A DNA stretch of 38,827 nt, from contig CALMYQ010000244.1 in assembly GCA_937873655.1 (NCBI GenBank), positions 1-38,827 of the forward strand, given 5' to 3'. Each line of letters begins with the position of its first letter. The first letter of the stretch is position 1. The notes beneath the pieces are model-generated. The model saw only the letters and a program-made list of their open reading frames with translations. It searched no databases and was not told where the DNA came from. Shown here piece after piece: positions 24,973 through 32,538 of the stretch. Source of the stretch: an uncultured Lewinella sp. Lineage in GTDB: Bacteria; Bacteroidota; Bacteroidia; Chitinophagales; Saprospiraceae. A program made the position numbers and the translations under genes.

Positions 24973-26382
24973 ATGTCCAACAAAAAGATCACCAACAAAA
25001 AAGGCCTATCCCGCCGGGAATACCTGAAGACCGCCGCGGCAGGAGCAGTAGGCATGCTTGCGGTACCGACCATCGTACCGGCATCCGTCTTCGGAAAAAG
25101 CGCGCCCAGCAACCGGATCCAGATCGGCCAGATCGGCTTCGGCCGGATCGCCAAGACCCACGACCTGCCCGACACCATGCGGTACGATGTGGCGCGGGTC
25201 ATCGCCGTTTGCGACCTGGACGAAAATCGCGTCAAGGACGGCAAGCAGTGGATCGAACAGCAGTACAAAGACAAGAACAAGCCCGGTCACGAGGTCAAAA
25301 CCTACGGCGACTACCGGGAATTGTTGATGAACCCCGAGATCGACGCGGTCATCATCAGTACGCCCGACCACTGGCATGCCCAACCCGCTATGGACGCCGC
25401 CATGGCCGGCAAGCATATCTACATGCAGAAACCCGCCTCCCTCACCATTGCGGAAGGCCGGGCCATGAGCGACACCATCCACCGCACCGGGGTCACTTTC
25501 CAGGTCGGCAGCCAGCAGCGCTCAGCCAGCCCGTGGCCGCAGTTCAAGCGGGCTTGCGAACTGGTCCGCAACGGCCGCATCGGCGAGATCAAGACCGTCA
25601 AGATCGGCCTCCCCGGCGACCCCTCAGGCGACGAAGAACCGGAAATGCCGATCCCGGCCAACCTGAACTATGAAATGTGGCTGGGCTCCACCCCTTATGT
25701 TTACTATACCGAAAACCGCGTCCACCCGCAGAAGGGTTACGGCCGCCCGGGCTGGCTGCGCTGCGAGCAATTCGGCGCCGGCATGATCACCGGCTGGGGC
25801 GCCCACCATATCGATACCGCCCACTGGGGCATGGGCACGGAATACACCGGCCCGATCGAGGTGGAAGCCAAAGCCGAATTCCCGAAAAGCGGGTTGTGGA
25901 ATGTCCACGGCGACTTCCTGGTAACGGCCAAGTACGCTAATGGCGCCACCATGCTCGTGAGCGGCGAATTCCCCAACGGCGTCCGCTTTGAAGGCACCGA
26001 AGGCTGGATATTCGTCTCCCGCGGCAATGTCGGCGTAACGGCCAGCGACCCGGCCAACGCCAAGAACAGCGACGCTTTCAGCGCCAGCGATGCCAAGATC
26101 CTGCAGTCGGTCATCGGCCCGGATGAGATCCACCTTTACGACAGCCCCGATCAGCACGGCAACTGGCTGGATTGCATCATCAGCGGCGCCCAGACGGTCG
26201 CACCGGTAGAAGTGGCGCACCGCTCCTGCTCGGCTTGCCTGGTCTTCCATACAGCAATGAAGCTGCCGCGCAAACTGTACTGGGATCCAATGCGCGAACG
26301 GTTCAAGAACGACGACGAGGCCAACGCCATGCTTTCGCGCCCGCAGCGGTGGCCTTATGGCACGGAGTATTCGAGGCCTTGA
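24973..26382 (+). CDS. Tat-exported Gfo/Idh/MocA family oxidoreductase
   Basis: A 469-residue NAD(P)-dependent sugar or polyol dehydrogenase-like protein. It carries a twin-arginine signal (SRREYLK at 13-19, then a hydrophobic segment to about 37), so it should be exported with its cofactor bound. The nucleotide motif is IGQIGFGRIAKTH (51-63) with an acidic DLD (81-83) that favours NAD. The usual EKP is MQKPAS with Lys153 kept. The catalytic-domain His lies in WGAHHIDTAHWG. Export of a folded, cofactor-loaded member is known for Zymomonas glucose-fructose oxidoreductase. The stop codon is the first base of a decamer array. Substrate unknown. Confidence 0.92.
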   Translation: MSNKKITNKKGLSRREYLKTAAAGAVGMLAVPTIVPASVFGKSAPSNRIQIGQIGFGRIAKTHDLPDTMRYDVARVIAVCDLDENRVKDGKQWIEQQYKDKNKPGHEVKTYGDYRELLMNPEIDAVIISTPDHWHAQPAMDAAMAGKHIYMQKPASLTIAEGRAMSDTIHRTGVTFQVGSQQRSASPWPQFKRACELVRNGRIGEIKTVKIGLPGDPSGDEEPEMPIPANLNYEMWLGSTPYVYYTENRVHPQKGYGRPGWLRCEQFGAGMITGWGAHHIDTAHWGMGTEYTGPIEVEAKAEFPKSGLWNVHGDFLVTAKYANGATMLVSGEFPNGVRFEGTEGWIFVSRGNVGVTASDPANAKNSDAFSASDAKILQSVIGPDEIHLYDSPDQHGNWLDCIISGAQTVAPVEVAHRSCSACLVFHTAMKLPRKLYWDPMRERFKNDDEANAMLSRPQRWPYGTEYSRP

Positions 26383-26490
26383 TTGTTGTTGATTATAGTT
26401 TATTTTTGTTTATTGTAGTTTATTTTTGTTGATTATAGTTTGTTTTTGTTTATTGTAGTTTGTTTTTGTTCATGATGGTTTATTGTTGTC
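26381..26490. repeat. Decamer array on the minus-strand orientation
   Basis: Eleven contiguous 10-base words in register, such as TATTTTTGTT, GATTATAGTT, TATTGTAGTT and TGTTTTTGTT. The reverse complements resemble the words at 9971-10120. The array begins inside the stop codon of the Gfo/Idh/MocA gene (TGA at 26380-26382). Confidence 0.9.
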
Positions 26491-26528
26491 CGGTTGCTGA
26501 AAGGTCCCGAACAATGATAAACCATCAT
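26472..26528. repeat. Inverted repeat joining two decamer arrays
   Basis: ATGATGGTTTAT (26472-26483) and ATAAACCATCAT (26517-26528) are perfect 12-base complements around 33 bases. They mark the point where the decamer orientation turns over. Confidence 0.75.
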
Positions 26529-26671
26529 AAACCACTATCAACCATCATAAACCACCATCAACCATCATAAACCATTTTTCAGTTGGCAGTCTCCAGTTGG
26601 CAGTCTTACAGTCTGCCTCTCCAACGGACGCCCAGCCATATAACCATCATAAACCATAATAAACCAAAAGA
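26511..26671. repeat. Composite array reaching the lipoprotein start codon
   Basis: From 26521 decamers such as ACCATCATAA and ACCACCATCA run to about 26574. Then CAGTTGGCAGTCT occurs twice (about 26580-26605), the reverse complement of the 7-base words at 1-416. CAACGGACGCCC follows near 26620, then decamer-like words (ATAACCATCA, TAAACCATAA) up to the ATG at 26672. Three repeat families are combined in one gap. Confidence 0.88.
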
Positions 26672-28066
26672 ATGAAATTATCGCCATTCTTCTTCGGCCT
26701 CTTCGCAGGCGCCCTTTTGCTGACATCCTGCAACAACAATATGAGCTCAACGGAAACCCAACCGGAGAAAGTCCGCCTGATCACCCTGGATCCGGGGCAT
26801 TTCCACGCCGCCCTGGTTCAGAAATACATGTACAATGATGTTGATTCGGTTGTCCATATCTACTCGCCCGGCGGCGGCGAACTCGACGGCCACATGGCCC
26901 GCATCAACAGCTACAACAGCCGCGCCGAAGACCCGACCCGCTGGCAATCCGAGATCTATACCGGACCGGATTACCTGGACAAGATGATCGCGGAGAAGGC
27001 AGGCAATGTAGTGGTGATCGCCGGCAACAACGCCCAGAAGACGCAGTACATCCTGTCGTCCGTGCAGGCAGGTTTGAACGTGCTGGCCGATAAGCCCATG
27101 GTCATTAACCGGCCCAATTTCGAAGTGCTGAAAACGGCTTTTACCGCCGCGGCCGGGAACCATGTCCTGCTTTACGACATCATGACCGAGCGCTATGAGG
27201 TGACCACCATCCTGCAAAAGGAACTTTCCCATACGCCCGCGCTCTTCGGCGAAATGGAGAAAGGGACCGTCGACAATCCGGCCATCACCAAGGAGAGCGT
27301 ACACCACTTCTTCAAGTACGTTTCCGGCTCGCCGCTGATCCGCCCAGCCTGGTTCTTTGATGTGGAGCAGGAGGGCGAGGGCATCGTTGACGTGTCTACC
27401 CACCTGGTCGATCTCGTATTCTGGGAATGTTTCCCCGAGCAGATCATCGACTACCAGACTGACCTCAACCTCGACCGGGCCCGCCGCTGGACGACCGACC
27501 TGCAGCCCGCTCAGTTCAACCTCGTCACCGGTCTGGCGGGTTACCCGGATTACCTCAACAAGTACATCATTCAGGACAGCCTTCTGAGCGTGAGCAGCAA
27601 CGGCGAGATCAACTTCACCGTCAAGGGCATCCACGCGAAAGTATCGGTGATCTGGAACTTCCAGGCGCCCGAAGGAGCAGGAGATACGCACTTTTCAATC
27701 GTTCGCGGTACCAAGGCCAATATGGTCATCCGGCAGGGCGCCGAACAGGGATACAAACCCGTTCTCTATGTCGAACCCGTTGATCCGGGGATGGCAGCCA
27801 CCCTGGAGCCCGAGCTAAAAAAAGCGCTGGAAGGCCTGGCCGGCCGCTACCCGGGTCTTTCCTATCAGGCATCTGCCAACGGTTGGGAAGTGCTGATCCC
27901 GGAACAGTTCAAGGAAGGCCACGAAGCCCATTTTGCCAGGGTCATGGAAAAATACCTGCAATACCTCAAAGAAGGCAAATTGCCGGATTGGGAAGTGCCG
28001 AACATGATCGCGAAGTATTGGGTGACGACCGGGGCGCTGGAGATGGCGCTGGGGGGGAAGGAGTGA
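26672..28066 (+). CDS. Gfo/Idh/MocA-like lipoprotein with degenerate nucleotide motif
   Basis: A 464-residue lipoprotein (lipobox LLTSC, Cys20). The N-terminal domain is Rossmann-like, but the usual GxGxxG is replaced by LDPGHFHAALVQ. The EKP-like motif is ADKPMVIN, with Lys kept. A C-terminal domain of the putative oxidoreductase type follows. Such proteins sit beside other Gfo/Idh/MocA and ThuA genes in many Bacteroidota. The loss of the glycine motif may mean altered cofactor binding, or no binding. It follows the Tat-exported paralogue after a repeat-filled gap. The GldM-like gene begins 66 bases downstream. Confidence 0.85.
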   Translation: MKLSPFFFGLFAGALLLTSCNNNMSSTETQPEKVRLITLDPGHFHAALVQKYMYNDVDSVVHIYSPGGGELDGHMARINSYNSRAEDPTRWQSEIYTGPDYLDKMIAEKAGNVVVIAGNNAQKTQYILSSVQAGLNVLADKPMVINRPNFEVLKTAFTAAAGNHVLLYDIMTERYEVTTILQKELSHTPALFGEMEKGTVDNPAITKESVHHFFKYVSGSPLIRPAWFFDVEQEGEGIVDVSTHLVDLVFWECFPEQIIDYQTDLNLDRARRWTTDLQPAQFNLVTGLAGYPDYLNKYIIQDSLLSVSSNGEINFTVKGIHAKVSVIWNFQAPEGAGDTHFSIVRGTKANMVIRQGAEQGYKPVLYVEPVDPGMAATLEPELKKALEGLAGRYPGLSYQASANGWEVLIPEQFKEGHEAHFARVMEKYLQYLKEGKLPDWEVPNMIAKYWVTTGALEMALGGKE

Positions 28067-28132
28067 GTGGTGTGAGAGCCGGCAACAATAAGGACAATAA
28101 AATAGAGTTTTCATTTGAAATTGATCGATCAA

Positions 28133-28807
28133 ATGAAGATCCTCAGTAAAATTGCGTTGCTCTTGTCCCTCATTGCCGTAATCCAGCCGGTTTTCGGACA
28201 AACGAATACCGCGCCGAAGTCCCTGGTTTCCACCGAGAACGGGCATTTATATGCCAAAACCGATAACCTGATACGGATCGTTGCACAGCAGGAAGAGCCT
28301 GTTTCAATTCGTCAACTGAGCGCTACTTTGCAGGCTTACGACGGGAAAAAACATCCCATTGCCATATCCGAAAGAACCGGCTGTTTTATCATACATCCGG
28401 ATACAGTGGGCCTGATAGAAATCAAAATCAACCTTGGAGACACAGAGGAGACCAAAGCGCTGCGGGTAATCCCGATGAAAGTAGTCGGCCTGTTGAGCAA
28501 ATACGAAGCGAATACAAATAAAAAAATCGGAATTAATGAATTCAAAGCCCAATATGGAATTTCCGCAGTTATCATATGTTGCGGGTTTGATGCCCGGTGT
28601 ACCGTACTTGGGTTTGAAGCTATCCGGATTACCGCAAACAACATTGCCGAACGAACGGTCAATCAGGGAGGAAAATTCACCGAAAAAACAAGGAAGATCA
28701 TCCTGAAAGCCGCATCAGGCGATCTGTTTATCTTCCGGAATATCAGGTACAGGTGCCCCGGTTCAGAGCCGCTGCGGCTGGAAGACATGATCTTTGAAAT
28801 TGAATGA
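28133..28807 (+). CDS. Stand-alone GldM C-terminal domain protein
   Basis: A 224-residue protein with a signal peptide (about 1-21, ending VFGQ). The C-terminal half matches the last periplasmic domain of GldM, a subunit of the type IX secretion and gliding motor: KIGINEFKAQYGISAVIICC, VNQGGKFTEKTRKIILKAASG and the ending DMIFEIE. The part before (about 30-130) resembles the preceding GldM beta domain. The N-terminal transmembrane helix and helical domains of GldM (about 500 residues in all) are absent. The ATG at 28133 is preferred to TTG 28115. It might cap or compete with the motor, or be an unrelated use of the fold. Confidence 0.75.
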   Translation: MKILSKIALLLSLIAVIQPVFGQTNTAPKSLVSTENGHLYAKTDNLIRIVAQQEEPVSIRQLSATLQAYDGKKHPIAISERTGCFIIHPDTVGLIEIKINLGDTEETKALRVIPMKVVGLLSKYEANTNKKIGINEFKAQYGISAVIICCGFDARCTVLGFEAIRITANNIAERTVNQGGKFTEKTRKIILKAASGDLFIFRNIRYRCPGSEPLRLEDMIFEIE

Positions 28808-28823
28808 AACTCTTTTATCTTTA
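28793..28823 (+). promoter_or_regulatory. Possible promoter for the SDR gene
   Basis: TTTG (28793-28796), a 19-base spacer and TATCTTTA (28816-28823) match the Bacteroidota consensus except for the last base. The -33 element lies inside the end of the GldM-like gene. The ATG is at 28849. Confidence 0.5.
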
Positions 28824-28848
28824 TCCCTGGACCACCTGAATAAACACC

Positions 28849-30018
28849 ATGCATAAGACCAATTCAAGACGAGCATTCCTCGAAAAGGGCCTCAAACTGG
28901 GGCTGATCCTTCCCTTTGCCGGCAGCCAACTCCTGGCTTGCAAACCCAAGGCCGCCGAAGAAGAGAACGGCAAAAAGCTGAAGATCCTCTTCCTGGGCGG
29001 CACCAGCTTCCTGGGGCCCCACCAGATCGCCTACGCGCTGCAACGCGGCCACTCGGTTGCCACCTTTACCCGGGGACGGACCGAACCCGTCATTTACAAA
29101 GACCTGTTCGAGCAGGTCACCCAACTGACCGGCGACCGGGCAACCGACCTTTCGGCACTGGAAAACGGGGAATGGGACGCCGTGATCGACAATTCCGGTC
29201 AGCGCGTGGAATGGACCCAAAAATCAGCCGGGCTGCTGAAAGACAAGGCCGGCATATACCTGTATACCTCCTCTACCGGGGTCTTTTATCCCTATCTGGA
29301 CACCAACATCAAGGAAGACCATCCGCTGGTGCTGACCGAGCCTGAAGGGATTGATGACGACGTGATCAAAATCGAATACCGCTACGGGGTTATGAAGGCC
29401 AATTCCGAGATCGCCGCCAGGGAAGCATTCGGCGATCACCGGACCATTGTCGTACGCCCCACCTATATGATCGGCCCGGCCGACAAATCCAACCGCTTCA
29501 TCCATTGGCCCGTCAGGCTGGCCAAAGGGGGAGAGGTCCTGGTGCCCGGAAGGCCGACCGACCCCGTCCAGTACGTCGATGTCCGCGATGTGGCCGAATG
29601 GATGATCCGCCTGATCGAAGAGAAAAAAGCCGGCACCTATAACGCCGTCGGGCCGCAACAAGGCCAAGGGGTAGCCGCCTTCGCCGAAGAAGCTGCCAGG
29701 GCTTTCGATGTGCAGACGTCCTTCATTCAGATCGACGATTACGATTTCCTGAAAAGCCACCAGGTCACCGACCTCGTACCCTGGATCATGCCGGAAGGAA
29801 ACAACACCGGTTCTGCACTGATATCAAACGAAAAAGCCATCCAGGCCGGATTGACCTTCCGGAACCTGCGCGATTCCGTCAAAGACACGCACGACTGGTG
29901 GTACTCGGACGATCTGACGGACGAACAACGCAACAAGTTCGAGCAAAATCCGGAGACCGTTCTGGCCCGGGAAACCGAAATCCTGACAGCATGGGCGGCT
30001 TACAGCCCGATGAAATGA
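28849..30018 (+). CDS. Tat-exported NAD-dependent epimerase/dehydratase (extended SDR) lipoprotein
   Basis: A 389-residue extended short-chain dehydrogenase-like protein. The N-terminus has both a twin-arginine motif (SRRAFL, 6-11) and a lipobox (LLAC, Cys31), so it is probably a Tat-exported lipoprotein. The nucleotide motif is GGTSFLG (50-56) and the active-site pair is YGVMK near 180. VVRPTYMIGP and the DVRDVAEW stretch fit sugar-nucleotide-epimerase relatives. Export of a NAD-dependent enzyme suggests tightly bound cofactor. A methyltransferase starts four bases after the stop. Substrate unknown. Confidence 0.88.
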   Translation: MHKTNSRRAFLEKGLKLGLILPFAGSQLLACKPKAAEEENGKKLKILFLGGTSFLGPHQIAYALQRGHSVATFTRGRTEPVIYKDLFEQVTQLTGDRATDLSALENGEWDAVIDNSGQRVEWTQKSAGLLKDKAGIYLYTSSTGVFYPYLDTNIKEDHPLVLTEPEGIDDDVIKIEYRYGVMKANSEIAAREAFGDHRTIVVRPTYMIGPADKSNRFIHWPVRLAKGGEVLVPGRPTDPVQYVDVRDVAEWMIRLIEEKKAGTYNAVGPQQGQGVAAFAEEAARAFDVQTSFIQIDDYDFLKSHQVTDLVPWIMPEGNNTGSALISNEKAIQAGLTFRNLRDSVKDTHDWWYSDDLTDEQRNKFEQNPETVLARETEILTAWAAYSPMK

Positions 30019-30022
30019 TGCC

Positions 30023-30631
30023 ATGAAAACATTTTGGGACGAACGTTACAGCCACTCGGAATACGCGTACGGGGAACAACCGAATGAATTCCTGAAGGCC
30101 CAACTGAAAAACTTTCCGGTGGGCGCCATCCTGTTTCCCGCAGAAGGCGAAGGCCGGAATTCGGTGTTTGCCGCCCGGTCGGGTTGGCAGGCCAGCGCAT
30201 TCGACCAAAGCGTGGAAGGGCAGAAAAAGGCGATCCAACTGGCTGAAAAAAACGGCGTGACCATTGATTATATCGTCAATTCCTTTCAGGATCTGCCCTA
30301 TCTGCCCGGCCAGTTTGATGCCATCGGGCTGTTTTATGCGCATTTCCCGGCGGAAAACCGGCGGGCATTTCACCGGCAACTGGCGGATTTCCTCCGCCCG
30401 GGCGGCGTGGTCATACTGGAAGGGTTCAGCAAAAAAAATCTGGATTACCTCGCCAGAAACAGCGGAGTGGGCGGCCCCAGGGAGATTGAGCTGCTGTTTT
30501 CAACGGACGAGATCCGGGCCGATTTCGCCGGATTTGAAATTTTGCAGCTGACCGAAGAGGAAGTCGAATTGAATGAAGGATTGTACCATAAGGGTACGGG
30601 GAGCGTGGTGCGGTTTGTTGGATTGAAGTGA
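30023..30631 (+). CDS. Class I SAM-dependent methyltransferase (TehB-like)
   Basis: A 202-residue cytoplasmic methyltransferase. The N-terminal FWDERYSHSEYAYGEQPNEF is typical of the TehB/thiopurine-type group. The SAM motif I is PAEGEGRNS (about 39-47) in place of the usual GxGxG, also usual for this group. A DLPYLPGQFDAI segment forms motif II/III, with a following PGGVVILEGF. The start is four bases after the SDR stop, so translation is probably coupled. Substrate (tellurite, thiol or other) cannot be told. Confidence 0.87.
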   Translation: MKTFWDERYSHSEYAYGEQPNEFLKAQLKNFPVGAILFPAEGEGRNSVFAARSGWQASAFDQSVEGQKKAIQLAEKNGVTIDYIVNSFQDLPYLPGQFDAIGLFYAHFPAENRRAFHRQLADFLRPGGVVILEGFSKKNLDYLARNSGVGGPREIELLFSTDEIRADFAGFEILQLTEEEVELNEGLYHKGTGSVVRFVGLK

Positions 30632-30795
30632 AATCGTGACTTCAATTCAACTTAGGCGGCAAACGCGACATTGCCGCTTATGAGCACTGGTTGAAACCTG
30701 AATTTGTCACCAAAATCATTCCTGCTTCCATTGAATCGATCAGATCCTGCACAAGGGTCTGGGGCTATATTTTTTTTCACCAAAATCACCGACTC

Positions 30796-31284
30796 ATGTA
30801 CCGCACCGCACTGTATTTCGTGCTGATCGCAGCCACCTGCCTGTTTGCCGCCGGTTTTTCGGATCCGGGTACGCCTGCCGTGGATTCCCCGCTCTCTTTC
30901 GTTTCATTACAAGACACCTTCGACCAGTCAAAAGCGCTCGCCATGCTGCGTGAGGCCATCAAAGGGAAGGAAAAGCTCCCCGCAGAAAGCGTTTTCAAAA
31001 ACATCCAGACGCTCAAGGGGGTTCCGGCGGGCCGCATCCTGGCTATCATGGAAATGGGTTACAGCCGGTCGCTTGGCGTCACCTGTACGCATTGCCACAA
31101 TCCGGAGGCCTGGGAAAGTGAAGAGAAACCGGCCAAGCAGATCACCAGGGAAATGGCAGCCATGGCCAAAACCATTAACACGGAGTTGCTGGGAAAAATT
31201 CAAAACCTGGAAAGCGCCAATCCAGTCGTCAATTGCACGACCTGCCATCGAGGGCAGGTGAAACCGGCAACTTCACTGGATTGA
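30796..31284 (+). CDS. Diheme c-type cytochrome of the reaction-centre cytochrome type
   Basis: A 162-residue exported protein with a hydrophobic signal (about 4-20). Two heme motifs are present: CTHCH (97-101) and CTTCH (147-151). The segment PAESVFKNIQTLKGVPAGRI followed by MEMGYSRSLGVTC resembles the photosynthetic reaction-centre cytochrome c subunit family, here in a non-photosynthetic setting. It may pass electrons in the periplasm. It lies near the exported oxidoreductases, but a link is only inferred. The ATG at 30796 is chosen over an earlier frame start (30691) because it begins the signal segment. Confidence 0.87.
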   Translation: MYRTALYFVLIAATCLFAAGFSDPGTPAVDSPLSFVSLQDTFDQSKALAMLREAIKGKEKLPAESVFKNIQTLKGVPAGRILAIMEMGYSRSLGVTCTHCHNPEAWESEEKPAKQITREMAAMAKTINTELLGKIQNLESANPVVNCTTCHRGQVKPATSLD

Positions 31285-31309
31285 TCCGGCAGGATTAGCC
31301 GTTTTGTTT

Positions 31310-31317
31310 TATCTTTC
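31310..31317 (+). promoter_or_regulatory. Possible -7 box of the lactonase gene
   Basis: TATCTTTC, one base from TAnnTTTG, lies 18 bases before the ATG at 31336. No -33 TTTG is seen at a good distance. Confidence 0.35.
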
Positions 31318-31335
31318 AGGATTCAAAACCGACCT

Positions 31336-32478
31336 ATGAAGGCGCTGTTTCGATTCCTGATCATACCGTTTTTACTATTCCGGTTCACGGCTTATTGCCA
31401 GCATGAGCCTACTTATCTGTTTGTCGGCACCTATACCGACGGCCAACCCGATAAAGGCATCTATATCTACCGGTTCAACCCCCGGAACGGCAAGCTCAAA
31501 CTCACCGGTCACGGCGCCGGGATCACGAACCCGTCCTTCCTCACCTTGTCGCCCGACGGCCGGTTCCTCTATGCCTGTACGGACACCAAAATGCCCAAAC
31601 CGGGCAGCGTAACCGCCTTTTCCTTTGATCCGGTGAATGGGCGGATCACGCCGATCAGCAAACAATCGGCAGGCGGAGAGAATCCCGTATATGTAGCCGC
31701 AGACCAAACCGGCCGTTTTGTGGTCGAAGGCAATTATACCGGCGGCAGCGCATCCGTTTTCACCGTCCGGGATGACGGCGGCCTCGACCCGGCGGAACAA
31801 TTCCTGCAGTTCACAGGCAGCGGTGTCATCGCCGACCGGCAGGAAAAATCACATATCCATTCCACCGTTTTTTCGCCGGACAACCGGTACGTTTTCATGC
31901 CCGACCTCGGCGCCGACAAGATCAGGGTTTTTCGGTTTGACCAGAATGCGGCCCTGCCGTTGCAACCGATGGAAGACCTGGACATCGCAGCAACACCCGG
32001 CGCCGGTCCGCGTCATTTCACCTTTCATCCGAACGGACGATTCGCCTATTGCGCCGAAGAACTTTCCGGCACGGTTTGCGCCTACGGCTACCGGGATGGG
32101 AAACTGGATTCCCTCCAGCGGGTTTTCGCGTATTCCCAAAAGCAGGATATTTACAGCAGCGCCGATATCCATGTTTCACCTGACGGAAAGTTCCTCTACG
32201 TTTCCAACCGGCTGGACCAGGAAAATACCATAGCTGTTTTTTCCATCGATCCGGCTACCGGCAGGCTATCCCTCGCCGGGCACCAATCCACGTTGGGCGA
32301 CACCCCCAGGAATTTCACCCTGGACCCGACCGGCCATTTCCTGCTGGTCGCCAACCAGGTGACCGGCAATATTGTTGTTTTTAAACGGGATCCGGCCACA
32401 GGGCTTCTCACCCGGACCGGGAAGGAGGTCAGGGTGCCTGCACCTTCCTGCCTGCAGATGCGGACCTACGGCCGGTAA
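31336..32478 (+). CDS. Secreted lactonase family beta-propeller (6-phosphogluconolactonase Pgl type)
   Basis: A 380-residue seven-bladed propeller with a signal peptide (about 1-21, ending AYCQ). Family features are LFVGTYTDG near the start, the blade repeats of the form LSPDGRFLYA, VSPDGKFLYVSNR and LDPTGHFLLVANQ, and HPNGRFAYCAEE. Cytoplasmic members hydrolyse 6-phosphogluconolactone; a secreted form more likely acts on an unphosphorylated sugar lactone. This would fit a product of the exported sugar oxidoreductases nearby (inference). Confidence 0.9.
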   Translation: MKALFRFLIIPFLLFRFTAYCQHEPTYLFVGTYTDGQPDKGIYIYRFNPRNGKLKLTGHGAGITNPSFLTLSPDGRFLYACTDTKMPKPGSVTAFSFDPVNGRITPISKQSAGGENPVYVAADQTGRFVVEGNYTGGSASVFTVRDDGGLDPAEQFLQFTGSGVIADRQEKSHIHSTVFSPDNRYVFMPDLGADKIRVFRFDQNAALPLQPMEDLDIAATPGAGPRHFTFHPNGRFAYCAEELSGTVCAYGYRDGKLDSLQRVFAYSQKQDIYSSADIHVSPDGKFLYVSNRLDQENTIAVFSIDPATGRLSLAGHQSTLGDTPRNFTLDPTGHFLLVANQVTGNIVVFKRDPATGLLTRTGKEVRVPAPSCLQMRTYGR

Positions 32479-32510
32479 ATTACTGCGCCGGCCATATCCG
32501 CAAAATTCTA

Positions 32511-32518
32511 TACTTTTG
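32511..32518 (+). promoter_or_regulatory. Possible -7 box of the M1 peptidase gene
   Basis: TACTTTTG matches TAnnTTTG exactly and lies 20 bases before the ATG at 32539. No convincing -33 element is seen. Confidence 0.45.
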
Positions 32519-32538
32519 GTCATTCACAACGGACAACC

